The notes beneath the pieces were generated by a model. The model was not told the origin of the DNA and made no database searches. It saw only the letters and a program-made list of their open reading frames with translations. A stretch of DNA of 51,083 nt, taken from Bacteroidota bacterium. GTDB taxonomy: Bacteria; Bacteroidota; Ignavibacteria; Kryptoniales; JAKASW01. Positions 7,802 through 16,680 of the stretch are shown here, in pieces. The stretch lies in the NCBI GenBank assembly GCA_021789975.1, contig JAJYIT010000030.1, forward strand, positions 1-51,083. The letters are read 5' to 3'. Each line of letters starts with the position of its first letter. The stretch's first letter is position 1. The position numbers and the translations under genes were made by a program.

Positions 7802-8321
7802 AGAGAATCTTAGGAAAGTAGAAGAAATCAAGAAGCGTTATCCCACTGCGAAGGCGGCGGTGTTGCCGGTTCTCTGGGTTGCGCAGGAACAATTTGGCTG
7901 GATCTCGGAAGAAGTGATGCACTATATAGCCGATCTCCTCGGTGTACCGTTTAGCCATATACTCGGCGTTGTTACTTTCTACACTATGTACAATCGAAGA
8001 CCTGTCGGGAAATATCATGTCCAGGTGTGTGCTAACGTATCTTGCATGCTGCGCGGGGCAGACAATATGGTGGAACATCTTGAAAAACGATTAGGCGTGA
8101 AAGTCGGTCAAACGACCCCGGATAAGCTCTTCACGCTTTCGGAAGTAGAGTGCCTCGGATCATGCGGAACTGCACCCATGATGCAAGTGAACGACGACTA
8201 TTATGAGGGTCTTACATTTGATAAGATTGACCGCTTATTGGAGCAATTCAGGGATGGAAAGGGAGACCACGAGGGAAAACGAGCGGAGATCAGGACTCAA
8301 AACGAAGAGTCGAAGGGTTGA
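7791..8321 (+). CDS. nuoE: NADH-quinone oxidoreductase subunit E ([2Fe-2S] N1a)
   Basis: This 24-kDa-type subunit of the NADH-oxidising module binds cluster N1a in a thioredoxin-like fold. The four ligands are at about C80 and C85 (VCANVSCM) and C121 and C125 (ECLGSCGTAPMM). The helical N-terminal part (ILGVVTFYTMY) is typical. The product has 176 residues with a polar C-terminal tail. The start is TTG, because no ATG or GTG lies in frame before the conserved region, and its ribosome site is poor. Confidence 0.95.
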   Translation: MFTEENLRKVEEIKKRYPTAKAAVLPVLWVAQEQFGWISEEVMHYIADLLGVPFSHILGVVTFYTMYNRRPVGKYHVQVCANVSCMLRGADNMVEHLEKRLGVKVGQTTPDKLFTLSEVECLGSCGTAPMMQVNDDYYEGLTFDKIDRLLEQFRDGKGDHEGKRAEIRTQNEESKG

Positions 8322-8372
8322 AGGTCTGTCCAATGGCGGGCCGGAGGAGCAGGCGCTTTCATGCGGGATGGG

Positions 8373-8403
8373 TTAAGATAAAAGTTGATTTCAATTATAA
8401 TTG
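8373..8403 (+). promoter_or_regulatory. Possible internal promoter before nuoF with a palindromic -10
   Basis: TTAAGA (8373-8378), a 17-base spacer and a perfect TATAAT (8396-8401) lie in the 131-base gap before nuoF. The -10 is the core of a perfect 12-base palindrome, CAATTATAATTG (8392-8403), which could bind a dimeric regulator. It would allow nuoF to be expressed apart from nuoA-E. Confidence 0.4.
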
Positions 8404-8452
8404 TGAAGCATTTCCACGGTGATAAATCCGTAAACTAAGAGTTTGAAATAAT

Positions 8453-9760
8453 ATGGATTCCAATTCGAGATTGTTCGCACAAAACGGCGATCCGGCATTT
8501 CCGAAAATCGTTCTTCCTGATATTCCCGATCTAAGCCGCATCGAGGTCTACGAGGCGAATGGTGGGTATTCGGCACTGAAGAAAGCTTTAGGTATGGCCC
8601 CCGAGGCGGTAACCGATGAAGTAAAAAAATCAGGGCTGCGAGGCCGCGGTGGTGCTGCTTTCCCTACCGGTTTAAAATGGACATTCATGCCCAAAGGCAC
8701 CGAAAAGCCCAAGTACTTGGCCATAAATGCGGACGAAAGCGAACCCGGTTCATTCAAAGATAGACAGATACTCGAATACAACCCACACCAATTGGTTGAA
8801 GGAATTCTAATCGCTTCATACGCCATGGGAATAACGAGTGCGTACATATATATACGGGGAGAGTATTACAAATGGATGATGATTCTGCAGGGAGCTATTG
8901 ATGAAGCTTTTTCGCGCGGATACATCGGTGACAATATTGCGGGCTCAAATTACTCCGTTAATGTTTACGTCCATCGTGGAGCGGGTGCTTACATCTGTGG
9001 CGAAGAGTCAGGGTTGATGGAGTCCATTGAAGGTAAGCGCGGTTATCCCCGAGTGAAACCACCGTTTCCTGCGCAAAACGGTCTTTGGGGAAATCCTACC
9101 ACAATCAACAATGTGGAAACGATTACAAATGTCCCGGCGATAATATGGAATGGTGCCGAGTGGTTTTCAAAGATCGGTGCTTCGAAGCATCCTGGTACAC
9201 TTCTCTTTGGAGTGAGTGGACATGTGAAGAACCCTGGGGTGTTTGAGCTGCCGAGCGGTACGCTTTTGACAGAAATAATCTATAATTACGCCGGCGGCGT
9301 TATTGGGGACAAAAAAATCAAGATGGTGATTCCTGGCGGAAGTTCGATGCCCCCTATTCGAGGCGACCAGCTTGATGGAGTTAAGATGGATGCGGATTCA
9401 CTCCGAACCGTTGGAAGTGCGATTGGCACTGGCGGTGTAATCGTCATGGACGAAGACACGGATTTGACGTCGGTCCTCCTTCGAGTTGCAAAGTTCTATT
9501 GGCACGAGTCATGCGGGCAATGCACCCCGTGCAGGGAAGGGACAGGTTGGATTCGCAAGATACTTCAGCGCATCTGCGATGGCGGCGGGAAGACGGAGGA
9601 CCTTGACCTTCTAAACAGGATTGCCAACAACATCGAAGGCAATACGATCTGTGCCCTCGGTGATGCGGCAGCGTGGCCGATAAAGTTTACAATACAGCGG
9701 TTCAGAAATGAGCTCGAGGAAGAAATACTTTCAAAAGCACGCGCAAAGTCTGCTGCTTAA
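8453..9760 (+). CDS. nuoF: NADH-quinone oxidoreductase subunit F (FMN, NADH site)
   Basis: This 51-kDa-type subunit oxidises NADH through FMN and passes electrons to cluster N3. The FMN/NADH site is seen as RGRGGAAFPTGLKW (about residues 63-76) and INADESEPGSFKDR (91-104). The N3 ligands are C354, C357 and C360 (ESCGQCTPCREG) and C400 (NTICALGD). The product has 435 residues, a normal length. nuoG, its usual partner, does not follow; the next gene is dut. The rest of complex I must be coded elsewhere, or this module serves another hydrogenase-like or ferredoxin-type enzyme. Confidence 0.96.
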   Translation: MDSNSRLFAQNGDPAFPKIVLPDIPDLSRIEVYEANGGYSALKKALGMAPEAVTDEVKKSGLRGRGGAAFPTGLKWTFMPKGTEKPKYLAINADESEPGSFKDRQILEYNPHQLVEGILIASYAMGITSAYIYIRGEYYKWMMILQGAIDEAFSRGYIGDNIAGSNYSVNVYVHRGAGAYICGEESGLMESIEGKRGYPRVKPPFPAQNGLWGNPTTINNVETITNVPAIIWNGAEWFSKIGASKHPGTLLFGVSGHVKNPGVFELPSGTLLTEIIYNYAGGVIGDKKIKMVIPGGSSMPPIRGDQLDGVKMDADSLRTVGSAIGTGGVIVMDEDTDLTSVLLRVAKFYWHESCGQCTPCREGTGWIRKILQRICDGGGKTEDLDLLNRIANNIEGNTICALGDAAAWPIKFTIQRFRNELEEEILSKARAKSAA

Positions 9761-9777
9761 TAAGGGAAAACCGGCAT

Positions 9778-9814
9778 CCTGGTGCGGACTTCTGTTCTGG
9801 TCGGGTCCACCAGG
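9778..9814 (+). terminator. Possible terminator or 3'-end hairpin after nuoF
   Basis: CCTGGT (9778-9783) pairs with ACCAGG (9809-9814), and GGAC (9786-9789) with GTCC (9805-9808) inside it. The structure begins 17 bases after the nuoF stop. No U tract follows, so it is not a classic intrinsic terminator. Confidence 0.35.
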
Positions 9815-9889
9815 AAGTGACTTCTGACGTCAATCTTCGAAAGAAATCAAGATTTCATCGTCGCGCTATACAACCCGTGAGAAGGAGAA

Positions 9890-10396
9890 TTGGCTAGCAT
9901 CCCGCTAAAGGTCTATCGCGTCTCGGAAGAGTATAAAGATCTCCCGCTCCCAACATACATGACATCCGGCTCCGCAGGTATGGATGTTTATGCCGCTGTT
10001 AAAGCACCTTTGATAATTGAACCGATGTCATCAGCTCTAGTCCCCACAAATCTGAAAATTGAACTCCCTCAAGGATTCGAAGCCCAGATACGACCCCGAA
10101 GCGGCATTGCTTTGCGAAGCAAGATCATCCTCCCGAACTCACCGGGGACGATAGATTCCGACTATCGTGGAGAAATAAAGATAATTATGCTGAATCTGGG
10201 GAAAGAAAACTTCATCGTGAACCGGGGCGACAGGATTGCGCAAATGGTAATAACCGAATACAAGAGAGCGGAATGGCGGGAATCGATTTCTCTAAAAAAA
10301 ACCGAACGAGATGAGGGAGGCTTCGGGTCGACAGGAGTCTCTCTAAGCGGGGAATCAGAGGAAAGGTCGGACCGCACCGGACAACTCAGGGAATAA
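9890..10396 (+). CDS. dut: dUTP diphosphatase (trimeric dUTPase)
   Basis: This enzyme hydrolyses dUTP to dUMP and pyrophosphate, keeping uracil out of DNA and feeding thymidylate synthesis. All five family motifs are present in order: GSAGMDV (about 27-33), RPRSG (68-72), GTIDSDYRGEIK (86-97), GDRIAQMVI (113-121) and RDEGGFGSTG (140-149). Motif 3 holds the catalytic Asp and Tyr. The product has 168 residues; about 18 polar residues extend beyond motif 5. The start is TTG after AAGGAG. The gene is the first of a short plus-strand run to rsmI. Confidence 0.95.
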   Translation: MASIPLKVYRVSEEYKDLPLPTYMTSGSAGMDVYAAVKAPLIIEPMSSALVPTNLKIELPQGFEAQIRPRSGIALRSKIILPNSPGTIDSDYRGEIKIIMLNLGKENFIVNRGDRIAQMVITEYKRAEWRESISLKKTERDEGGFGSTGVSLSGESEERSDRTGQLRE

Positions 10397-10408
10397 ATCA
10401 GATCAGCA

Positions 10409-11149
10409 GTGACGACTCTCGCATACCATAAGGTCGACCGACGGTTTGAACTCGGGTTGACTACCGTCGATCCTGTTGCGTTTAAGAGACATGTACAAGT
10501 GATCCATGATGCAGGGTACACTATCGGGAATTCAGTCTTCGTTGAGCGCGAAATCGGGTCGGGGGTTTGCATGACTTTTGACGACGGTTATGACTGTTTC
10601 TTCAGGAATGTCATTCCTGTTCTTACTCCGATCGGGGCGAGTGCAACAACATTCGTCATTACCGATTATGTTGGCAGGACAAATGCGTGGGATCTTCGCT
10701 TATCATACAGACCTTACTTGCACATGAATGCTTCCCAGCTAAGAGAGGCGTCGGACTTAGGATTCGAGGTCGGGAGTCACACCCGCTCCCACAGAGACAT
10801 CACCAGGCTCGGTCCTGATTCTGTAAAGGAAGAATTGGCAGGATCGAAGAAATGTATTGAAGATATCATCGGGAAGGAAGTTGAAGCTTTGTCCTTTCCA
10901 TACGGCAAGCATGACAGGCGGGTCGCTGAGCTGGCTTTTGAGTTAGGGTATAAGAGGGTGTTCGGAATGGGGCTTAGCGTTTCGGCTGGTGCCCTGGGAA
11001 GAATTCCGGTCTATAAATTCGATAGTGCCGCGGCGGTTTTGAGAAAGGTAAAACTAAATAGGCTGGAAATCCTGAAAAGTGCTTTCATCCATTCTTTCTC
11101 AGGTTTTTCCGCGCTAATTTCTACGAGGATGACGACGAAGAGCACTTGA
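10409..11149 (+). CDS. Polysaccharide deacetylase family protein (NodB-like)
   Basis: The 246-residue product has the NodB fold of carbohydrate esterase family 4. It shows TFDDGYD (about 56-62), with the catalytic Asp and the metal-binding Asp, and SHTRSH (123-128), with two metal-binding His. SFPYGKHD follows near 157. Such enzymes remove acetyl or related groups from sugars of the cell wall, capsule or lipid-linked glycans. There is no signal peptide, and the frame starts at GTG with LAYHKV close to the N-terminus, so it may act in the cytoplasm or on a lipid-linked sugar. It starts 12 bases after dut. Confidence 0.85.
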   Translation: MTTLAYHKVDRRFELGLTTVDPVAFKRHVQVIHDAGYTIGNSVFVEREIGSGVCMTFDDGYDCFFRNVIPVLTPIGASATTFVITDYVGRTNAWDLRLSYRPYLHMNASQLREASDLGFEVGSHTRSHRDITRLGPDSVKEELAGSKKCIEDIIGKEVEALSFPYGKHDRRVAELAFELGYKRVFGMGLSVSAGALGRIPVYKFDSAAAVLRKVKLNRLEILKSAFIHSFSGFSALISTRMTTKST

Positions 11150-11165
11150 ACACAAGCGAAAGTCT

Positions 11166-12425
11166 ATGACGACAATGCAGGAAGAAGAACTAAAGACTTC
11201 TCAGAAGAGCGAGAAAATTGTTCCTCCAATTTCTTCGGTCTTTCCTGAGAAACGCGAGTGGCCTCTCCTTGCGGTAGCGCTTCTACTTCTTGTCATATTA
11301 GGGTACACAATGCGGGAAATCTTCAGCCCGATTCTTGTGTACGTTGTGTTTCTCATCGCAACGTACCCGATTCGAAGGGAATCCATGGTACGTCACATGA
11401 TCGTTATTGCGACGGTACTCTTCGGGTTCTGGTTCTTCGTGGAAGTGTCCGGGGCAGTTCTTCCGTTCGTCATAGCTTTCATAATTAGTTTCATCTTCAC
11501 GCCGGTCGTTGACGCATTAGCAAGGAAAAAGATACCCAGACCTGTTTCAATCGTGGGAATCCTGGTCGTTCTTCTGGGGGCGCTTGTGACTCTATCCGTC
11601 TTTTTGTTGCCGATGGTGTTTCAGCAATTCCAGACTTTTCTAACAGCTATCCCTACGTTATCGGGAGAAGTCAGCAACTCACTTAACGGGTTGATAAGCC
11701 GCGGGATTCTGGGCTTCAGTCCTGAAAACCAGGGGTTGCAGCAGGCCGTCGTGTCGGAAGTCTCGTCGAGAATTGAAGATGTTACTCGGGCAATCCCTAA
11801 CGGGATTCTGTATTTCGTGGCACAGGCCGCCGCTGCTTTGACTAAGATGCTAAATCTTGTACTCGTCCCGTTTCTCAGCTTCTACATCATGAAAGATTTC
11901 GATCTCATCCGTTACAGAGTCAAGATGGTTGTCCCGCGCCGGTACAGGCAGCGAGCTTCGGAAATATACGGGCTCATAGACGGTGTCCTCGGAGGCTACC
12001 TTAGAGGTGCCTTGACAGTGGCACTGATAAATTCGATCGTCATTTCTTCGCTGATGTCAATTTGGGGAGTGAAGTATCCTCTGGTAATTGGTTTGATTTC
12101 CGGACTACTCGATATGATACCATATTTTGGAATTCTTGTGAGCATGTCTGTGGCGGTACTGATCGCTCTTTTCGGAGATAATCCCGGCCTACAAGTAATA
12201 ATGGTTGTGGTTTCATTTCTCGGTATGAATTTGACGGAGACTACTATACTTTATCCTAAGATTGTGGGATCGAAGATCGGGGTACATCCGGTTCTATTAA
12301 TCCTCGCATTATTTGTGTTCGGATATTTTATGGGTTTCCTTGGACTGCTTATCGCGGTTCCAACTACTGCGATTCTTATAGCTTTACGAAAGTATTACGA
12401 ACGGAATCTTAGGCTGGCTCATTGA
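11166..12425 (+). CDS. AI-2E family transporter (PerM-type membrane protein)
   Basis: The 419-residue product has the AI-2E/PerM layout: about 35 cytoplasmic residues, paired helices at 34-52 and 55-66, two more at about 75-115, and a pair near 125-160. A hydrophilic periplasmic-type stretch follows, then a C-terminal block with VPFLSFYIMKDFD, YLRGALTVALINS and GLISGLLDMIPYFG, all family hallmarks. Members have been tied to autoinducer-2 export, Na+/H+ antiport or peptidoglycan-related transport, so the substrate cannot be named here. It ends overlapping the rsmI start by four bases. Confidence 0.88.
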   Translation: MTTMQEEELKTSQKSEKIVPPISSVFPEKREWPLLAVALLLLVILGYTMREIFSPILVYVVFLIATYPIRRESMVRHMIVIATVLFGFWFFVEVSGAVLPFVIAFIISFIFTPVVDALARKKIPRPVSIVGILVVLLGALVTLSVFLLPMVFQQFQTFLTAIPTLSGEVSNSLNGLISRGILGFSPENQGLQQAVVSEVSSRIEDVTRAIPNGILYFVAQAAAALTKMLNLVLVPFLSFYIMKDFDLIRYRVKMVVPRRYRQRASEIYGLIDGVLGGYLRGALTVALINSIVISSLMSIWGVKYPLVIGLISGLLDMIPYFGILVSMSVAVLIALFGDNPGLQVIMVVVSFLGMNLTETTILYPKIVGSKIGVHPVLLILALFVFGYFMGFLGLLIAVPTTAILIALRKYYERNLRLAH

Positions 12426-13105
12426 GTTCTACGTTGTATGTTGTCTCGACTCCGATCGGCAATTTCGGCGACATTACCTTGCGAGCTCTGGAAACTTTAA
12501 AGTCGGTCGATTTTGTGATCTGCGAAGAATTCCGAGTGGGTAATCGTCTGCTCCGTTATTATGGAATCGAGAAACCGCTCGAAGCTTTGAATGAGCACAA
12601 TGAAGCCAGAGACGCCGAGATGGCAATCGAACGGATCCGTAACGGAGCTGACGCAGCGCTTTTCTCCGATGCTGGTACGCCGGTTTTTGCCGACCCGGGC
12701 GCACGATTGGTCGGGCTCGCGCTGCAATACGGCGTCAGAGTAGTTCCCGTGCCGGGACCGTCCTCCATCCTCGCGGCGCTTGTCGTTTCGGATTTCGGTC
12801 TGAGCAGTTTCTATTACGCCGGATTTCTTCCGAGGAAACGAGACGAACGACGGAATCTTCTCAGGAAAATATCGTTGCTTGAAACCGTCTGTGTGATTAT
12901 GGAGACACCATATAGGCTCAAACCTTTGCTGGAAGATTGTCTCGCGGTTCTCGAAGCTGATCGGCGGGCTGTCGTTGCTGTTGATCTTACCCTGCCCTCG
13001 GAGCGCGTCATACGGGGGACTCTTGCCGATATTAACCGTAAATTCAAGGACGCCCCGTTCAAGGCAGAATTCGTTTTGGTGCTCGATGCGCCTCGCCATA
13101 TTTGA
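12422..13105 (+). CDS. rsmI: 16S rRNA (cytidine-1402-2'-O)-methyltransferase
   Basis: The 227-residue product belongs to the tetrapyrrole-methylase-like SAM enzymes. LYVVSTPIGNFGDITLRA (about 5-22), SDAGTPVFADPG (82-93), and VPGPSSILAAL with YYAGFLPRKRDER are the RsmI signatures. The enzyme methylates the ribose of C1402 in the ribosomal decoding centre. The usual EDTR motif is EEFR here, a mild difference. It lacks the small C-terminal domain found in longer RsmI proteins. The TTG start overlaps the stop of the preceding gene (ATTGA). Confidence 0.88.
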   Translation: MSSTLYVVSTPIGNFGDITLRALETLKSVDFVICEEFRVGNRLLRYYGIEKPLEALNEHNEARDAEMAIERIRNGADAALFSDAGTPVFADPGARLVGLALQYGVRVVPVPGPSSILAALVVSDFGLSSFYYAGFLPRKRDERRNLLRKISLLETVCVIMETPYRLKPLLEDCLAVLEADRRAVVAVDLTLPSERVIRGTLADINRKFKDAPFKAEFVLVLDAPRHI

Positions 13106-13406
13106 TCTTATTGTTTTCTCAGCTCTTTTCGCTTCCGGTTGTTCGGAGCAATCTCCTATTACAGAGACGAAATTCATCGATATATATGTGAACCTTCAAC
13201 TTATTAATGCAGAGTGCGGAAATAACACCACGCTTCAAGAGTCAAGAGCAGACTCCCTGATGCGGTCATATGGGGTAACCACCGCCCTTCTCGATTCCAC
13301 CATTTCGTGGTATAACAAGAGACCCTCTCTATGGAATGGAATCCTTGCGGAAGCGAATCGCAGACTCATGGTAATGAGGAACAGTCATCTCAGACATCCC
13401 CGGTGA
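13086..13406 (+). CDS. Small lipoprotein, DUF4296-like
   Basis: The 106-residue product starts with a short hydrophobic segment ending in FASGC, a lipobox-like site that would give a lipid-anchored Cys near residue 19. The mature part, with [25 protein letters not shown] and [20 protein letters not shown], resembles the DUF4296 lipoproteins common in Bacteroidota, whose function is unknown. The ATG overlaps the rsmI end by 20 bases, and its 3' end overlaps the convergent recQ by 17 bases. A longer frame open upstream to 12975 is rsmI in another frame. Confidence 0.65.
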   Translation: MRLAIFDLIVFSALFASGCSEQSPITETKFIDIYVNLQLINAECGNNTTLQESRADSLMRSYGVTTALLDSTISWYNKRPSLWNGILAEANRRLMVMRNSHLRHPR

Positions 13407-15987
13407 TGATCCTGTAGACTAGGGTGACCTCTGCGGGTTCGCTATCTCGGACTGCGGCATGGGCAGCGTGAGGGTCGCCGGTCTTTTCGAGTTCCGACTT
13501 GATCAATTCGAATATCTTACGGTCGACGAGCCTGCTAAGATTGACATCGGTTCCACTTTCCCTGATATTTTCGAGAACATCGATGACATACTGAATGGAA
13601 GTAGATTCAGCAGCGGCTATTTCCGAAGCCGTCATCTTCTCCAAGTATAGCTCGTAAATCTTGATCTCCTCGTCCGAGAGTGAACCCGTATTCGGGGGAT
13701 TGAAATCCATACAAACCTGGAGCATCCTGCTTATGGCTTTTTTTGAATTATTCCCGAGGTCCTCTAAATATTCTGAAAGCCTGGATTTTTCCAACGGCCT
13801 CTCGTTGGCGATACGAATCAGGTTTTGATCAGTACATATGTTGAATACCGGTAGGGACAACTCCCTTGCAAGATCGCGTCTCTCTTCGCGAAGTGCTTTG
13901 TAGAGCGCTTTCCTGAACGAAAACAGATCCTTCGGACGTTGGGCGAAACCGTTTCGTAGGTAGTTCTTGCCTTCGGTTGTGATTGAAACACTCGGATATA
14001 GAAGTTTGCTTCTGGACAAATATCCGTGTGTCAACAAGAAGTCAAAGGCTGAGTAGACCAGTTCAGCATCAAGAGTCCTTAATCGACCCGAAAAACTGCG
14101 GAGATTCTCAGGCGCATCGCCGCTAAAGTTCCAGTCACCAATCAGGATCTCGCAGTATCTAGTGCGGCCGAATCTGCCTCCCGTTTCATCCACAAGCGAC
14201 AGGACAATTTGGTAGATTTCCTTCACGTTAAGGAATTCAGCGCTGCCTGTAATTCCGGCAGTCATCGCTTTTTGATTAGTGCAGATATCGCAATTCCCAC
14301 AACCACCCGGAATCTCTTCATCTCCGAAATACCGGAGGATGAAGTTGGTCCGGCACGTCGCGGCGCCGGCGTACTCAACGACTTTGTCAAGGCGTTGGTG
14401 TGCCCGCTGTTTCAGAAGGGCAATCCGATTGAAATCTATGGGTATCCTGTCGCTAGAGAACCTTTCCACTGCCATCCTGAAGCTTACGCCCTCAGATGGG
14501 GGAGTGTACTCCAGGAGTCCGGATCGATGCAGTATCTGCAATGTTCTGCTAACCGACGATATGTTGATGTCGGATTTACTAGCGATGTCTTCAAGCGTTA
14601 TCGGACGCGGACTCCCGAAGAATGCTGTACCATGAAGCCTCATAATTGCTTCAAGAACGACTCTTGAATCGTGGGACGAGGTTCGCTCGATTGCTCTCCT
14701 GTAGCTTTCAGGAGAAATGGTGGACTTAATGTATGCATCTGAGGAAATGCTCGGTACCAGATCAATCAATCCCTCGTGTGCCATGATCTTCAAAGTGGAA
14801 TCGATTATCCTCGCGTTCAGTTTGGTAGCAGCACCGACCTTTTGCGGGGATATGGAAAGATACTCGTGAATTCTTGATCCGACAGAGACAGCAAAAGAAT
14901 CGAAAATGAAATTGTATACTCTCGCAATGTCATCTTTGTTCGGGTATAAGGAGCCTATAAAATAGTCATGAACCATCAGGTCTCGTTTGTGGAAAAGAAG
15001 AATGCATTCTGAAAATCTGCCATCCCTACCCGCACGTCCGGCTTCCTGGTAATATGACTCAAGAGTGCCGGGGACATCATAATGGATCACATACCTTACA
15101 TTCGGTTTGTTAATACCCATGCCGAACGCGTTTGTAGCAACCATCACCTTCTCTGAGTGAAGAAATTCCTTCTGGGAATCAGACCTTTCTGAATCGGTAA
15201 GGCCTGCGTGATATCGTAAGGGAACGATCCCTCTTGTTTTCAAAAATTCGTAGGTCTCATCGACGCTCTTTCTGGTGGATGCGTATATTATGCCAGGCAC
15301 GGAGTTGGCACTTATGTATTTGATCAGTTTTTGGGATTTACTAGTTTCCACCAGAACCTGTAATGATAAATTATCTCGCGCGAAGCCGCGGATGTAAACG
15401 CGTGGACTTCGCATCTTTAAGTGAGCGATGATATCATCTTGCACTTCCGGGGTGGCGGTGGCAGTCAAAGCGAGAACTGTGGGGTTACCGACTGCGTCGG
15501 CAAAACCGGATATCTCGGTGTAATGAGGACGGAAGTCGTGACCCCACTGGCTTATGCAATGAGCTTCATCGACTGCAAGGAGGGACACTCTGGTCCTTCC
15601 GATAGCATCAACGAAAGCTCTTGAGTCCAACCTCTCCGGGGCGACGTAGAGAATTTTGATCGATCCAGACTTAATGAGTTGAAGTCGTGATCTTATCTCA
15701 TCTAACTCCAGAGTGCTGTCGAGCTCAGTTGCTACGATATTGGCGCGATTGACCTGAAGCACCTGGTCTTTCATAAGACTGATGAGAGGTGTAACGACAA
15801 TGGTCAGACCGTCCAAGAGCAGGGCGGGAAGTTGGTAACAAATCGACTTTCCACTTCCGGTCGGCATAACTGCCAGTGTGTCAAAGCCATTCACCACTGC
15901 ATTTATAATCTCGATTTGCCCGGGCCGGAACTTGCTCAATCCAAAGAATTTTTCCAGCCCTTTCTGCAGACGATCTGTGGGGGTCAT
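13390..15987 (-). CDS. recQ: ATP-dependent DNA helicase RecQ, long form
   Basis: The 865-residue product unwinds DNA 3' to 5' in recombination and fork repair. The helicase core has PTGSGKS (about 42-48), [26 protein letters not shown] (140-154) and the [10 protein letters not shown] arginine-finger motif. A Cys cluster, [11 protein letters not shown]...CGNCDIC, forms the RecQ zinc site and is followed by a winged-helix RQC region. An HRDC domain follows ([19 protein letters not shown]...). The end ([17 protein letters not shown]) looks like the C-terminal helix-turn-helix seen in some long RecQ proteins. The start is ATG at 15987: the frame runs open further, but only through non-coding DNA and the antisense of tRNA-Thr. 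No ribosome site is visible. Confidence 0.93.
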   Translation of the reverse strand: MTPTDRLQKGLEKFFGLSKFRPGQIEIINAVVNGFDTLAVMPTGSGKSICYQLPALLLDGLTIVVTPLISLMKDQVLQVNRANIVATELDSTLELDEIRSRLQLIKSGSIKILYVAPERLDSRAFVDAIGRTRVSLLAVDEAHCISQWGHDFRPHYTEISGFADAVGNPTVLALTATATPEVQDDIIAHLKMRSPRVYIRGFARDNLSLQVLVETSKSQKLIKYISANSVPGIIYASTRKSVDETYEFLKTRGIVPLRYHAGLTDSERSDSQKEFLHSEKVMVATNAFGMGINKPNVRYVIHYDVPGTLESYYQEAGRAGRDGRFSECILLFHKRDLMVHDYFIGSLYPNKDDIARVYNFIFDSFAVSVGSRIHEYLSISPQKVGAATKLNARIIDSTLKIMAHEGLIDLVPSISSDAYIKSTISPESYRRAIERTSSHDSRVVLEAIMRLHGTAFFGSPRPITLEDIASKSDINISSVSRTLQILHRSGLLEYTPPSEGVSFRMAVERFSSDRIPIDFNRIALLKQRAHQRLDKVVEYAGAATCRTNFILRYFGDEEIPGGCGNCDICTNQKAMTAGITGSAEFLNVKEIYQIVLSLVDETGGRFGRTRYCEILIGDWNFSGDAPENLRSFSGRLRTLDAELVYSAFDFLLTHGYLSRSKLLYPSVSITTEGKNYLRNGFAQRPKDLFSFRKALYKALREERRDLARELSLPVFNICTDQNLIRIANERPLEKSRLSEYLEDLGNNSKKAISRMLQVCMDFNPPNTGSLSDEEIKIYELYLEKMTASEIAAAESTSIQYVIDVLENIRESGTDVNLSRLVDRKIFELIKSELEKTGDPHAAHAAVRDSEPAEVTLVYRIITGDV

Positions 15988-16172
15988 AGTAAAAAATTTA
16001 ACACTTAAAGGTAAAATCGTAAAAGCATTGTTCTCCGCCGTTTCAGTGTCTTTGATCAGTCCGGGGCGATGCTTACAAAATGCGAGCCAAAGCCGTCGGG
16101 CGACAATTGCCGAAATTTGGTGAACTTCGTAAGTTATTGATGCAACGTGAGTTTTCTGAGCGTTTTTTAACC

Positions 16173-16200
16173 TTGACTTTCTCGCGTTTTTTGTTAAATT
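16173..16200 (+). promoter_or_regulatory. Promoter of the tRNA / rpmG / secE-nusG cluster
   Basis: TTGACT (16173-16178), a 16-base spacer and TAAATT (16195-16200) lie in an AT-rich tract 20 bases before tRNA-Thr. It is the best promoter in the 233-base gap after recQ and is placed to start transcripts a few bases ahead of the tRNA. Confidence 0.65.
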
Positions 16201-16220
16201 TATTAGCTCAAATGTAAATC

Positions 16221-16293
16221 GCTGGCGTAGCTCAGTTGGTAGAGCAGCTGACTTGTAATCAGCAGGTCGGGGGTTCAAATCCCTTCGCCAGCT
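16221..16293 (+). tRNA. tRNA-Thr (anticodon TGT)
   Basis: A complete cloverleaf is visible: 7-bp acceptor stem (GCTGGCG/CGCCAGC), anticodon stem GCTGA/TCAGC with TGT at positions 34-36, and T-loop TTCAAAT. CCA is not encoded. It is the first member of a tRNA cluster ordered Thr-Tyr-Gly-Thr like the E. coli thrU-tyrU-glyT-thrT set. Confidence 0.97.
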
Positions 16294-16429
16294 CGGCCAA
16301 CAAAAGCCCGTTTTGTAGTTGATTTGGAAAACGAGCTGCGACTGTTAGCATGAGTTAGACCGGGAAGAGGTTCCGGATTTGTCCAGTTGGTTCTCGACCA
16401 TTGACATTGCTGAAAGACGGTCGCCGAAT

Positions 16430-16512
16430 GGGCGGACGCCGGAGTTGGAGAGCCGGGGCGGACTGTAAATCCGTTGGCTTAGCCTGAGAGGGTTCGAATC
16501 CCCCGCCGCCCA
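16430..16512 (+). tRNA. tRNA-Tyr (anticodon GTA), with unusual bases
   Basis: The 83-base type II tRNA has a GCGGA/TCCGT anticodon stem, GTA anticodon and a long variable arm (GGC-TTA-GCC). Three departures from the norm are seen: C at position 8 where U is nearly universal, an A7-G66 mismatch at the base of the acceptor stem, and an A50-C64 mismatch in the T stem. CCA is not encoded. Confidence 0.9.
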
Positions 16513-16607
16513 CTGAATCTCGTTCGTTTCAGGATCGACTTATCACGTTAACATATATCTGCAATAGCCTCGGCATAATTAGGGATTACAAAGGATGAGT
16601 TTCATTT

Positions 16608-16680
16608 GCGGGAGTAACTCAGTTGGTAGAGTCACAGCCTTCCAAGCTGTTGGTCGCGGGTTCGAGTCCCGTCTCCCGCT
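16608..16680 (+). tRNA. tRNA-Gly (anticodon TCC)
   Basis: Acceptor GCGGGAG/CTCCCGC, anticodon stem ACAGC/GCTGT with TCC in the loop, and a T-loop TTCGAGT are all complete. CCA is not encoded. Confidence 0.97.

Noticed and set aside
15988-16278. Upstream extension of the recQ frame by 97 codons
   Set aside because: It reads through the antisense of tRNA-Thr and its promoter; conserved RecQ sequence begins right after the ATG at 15987.
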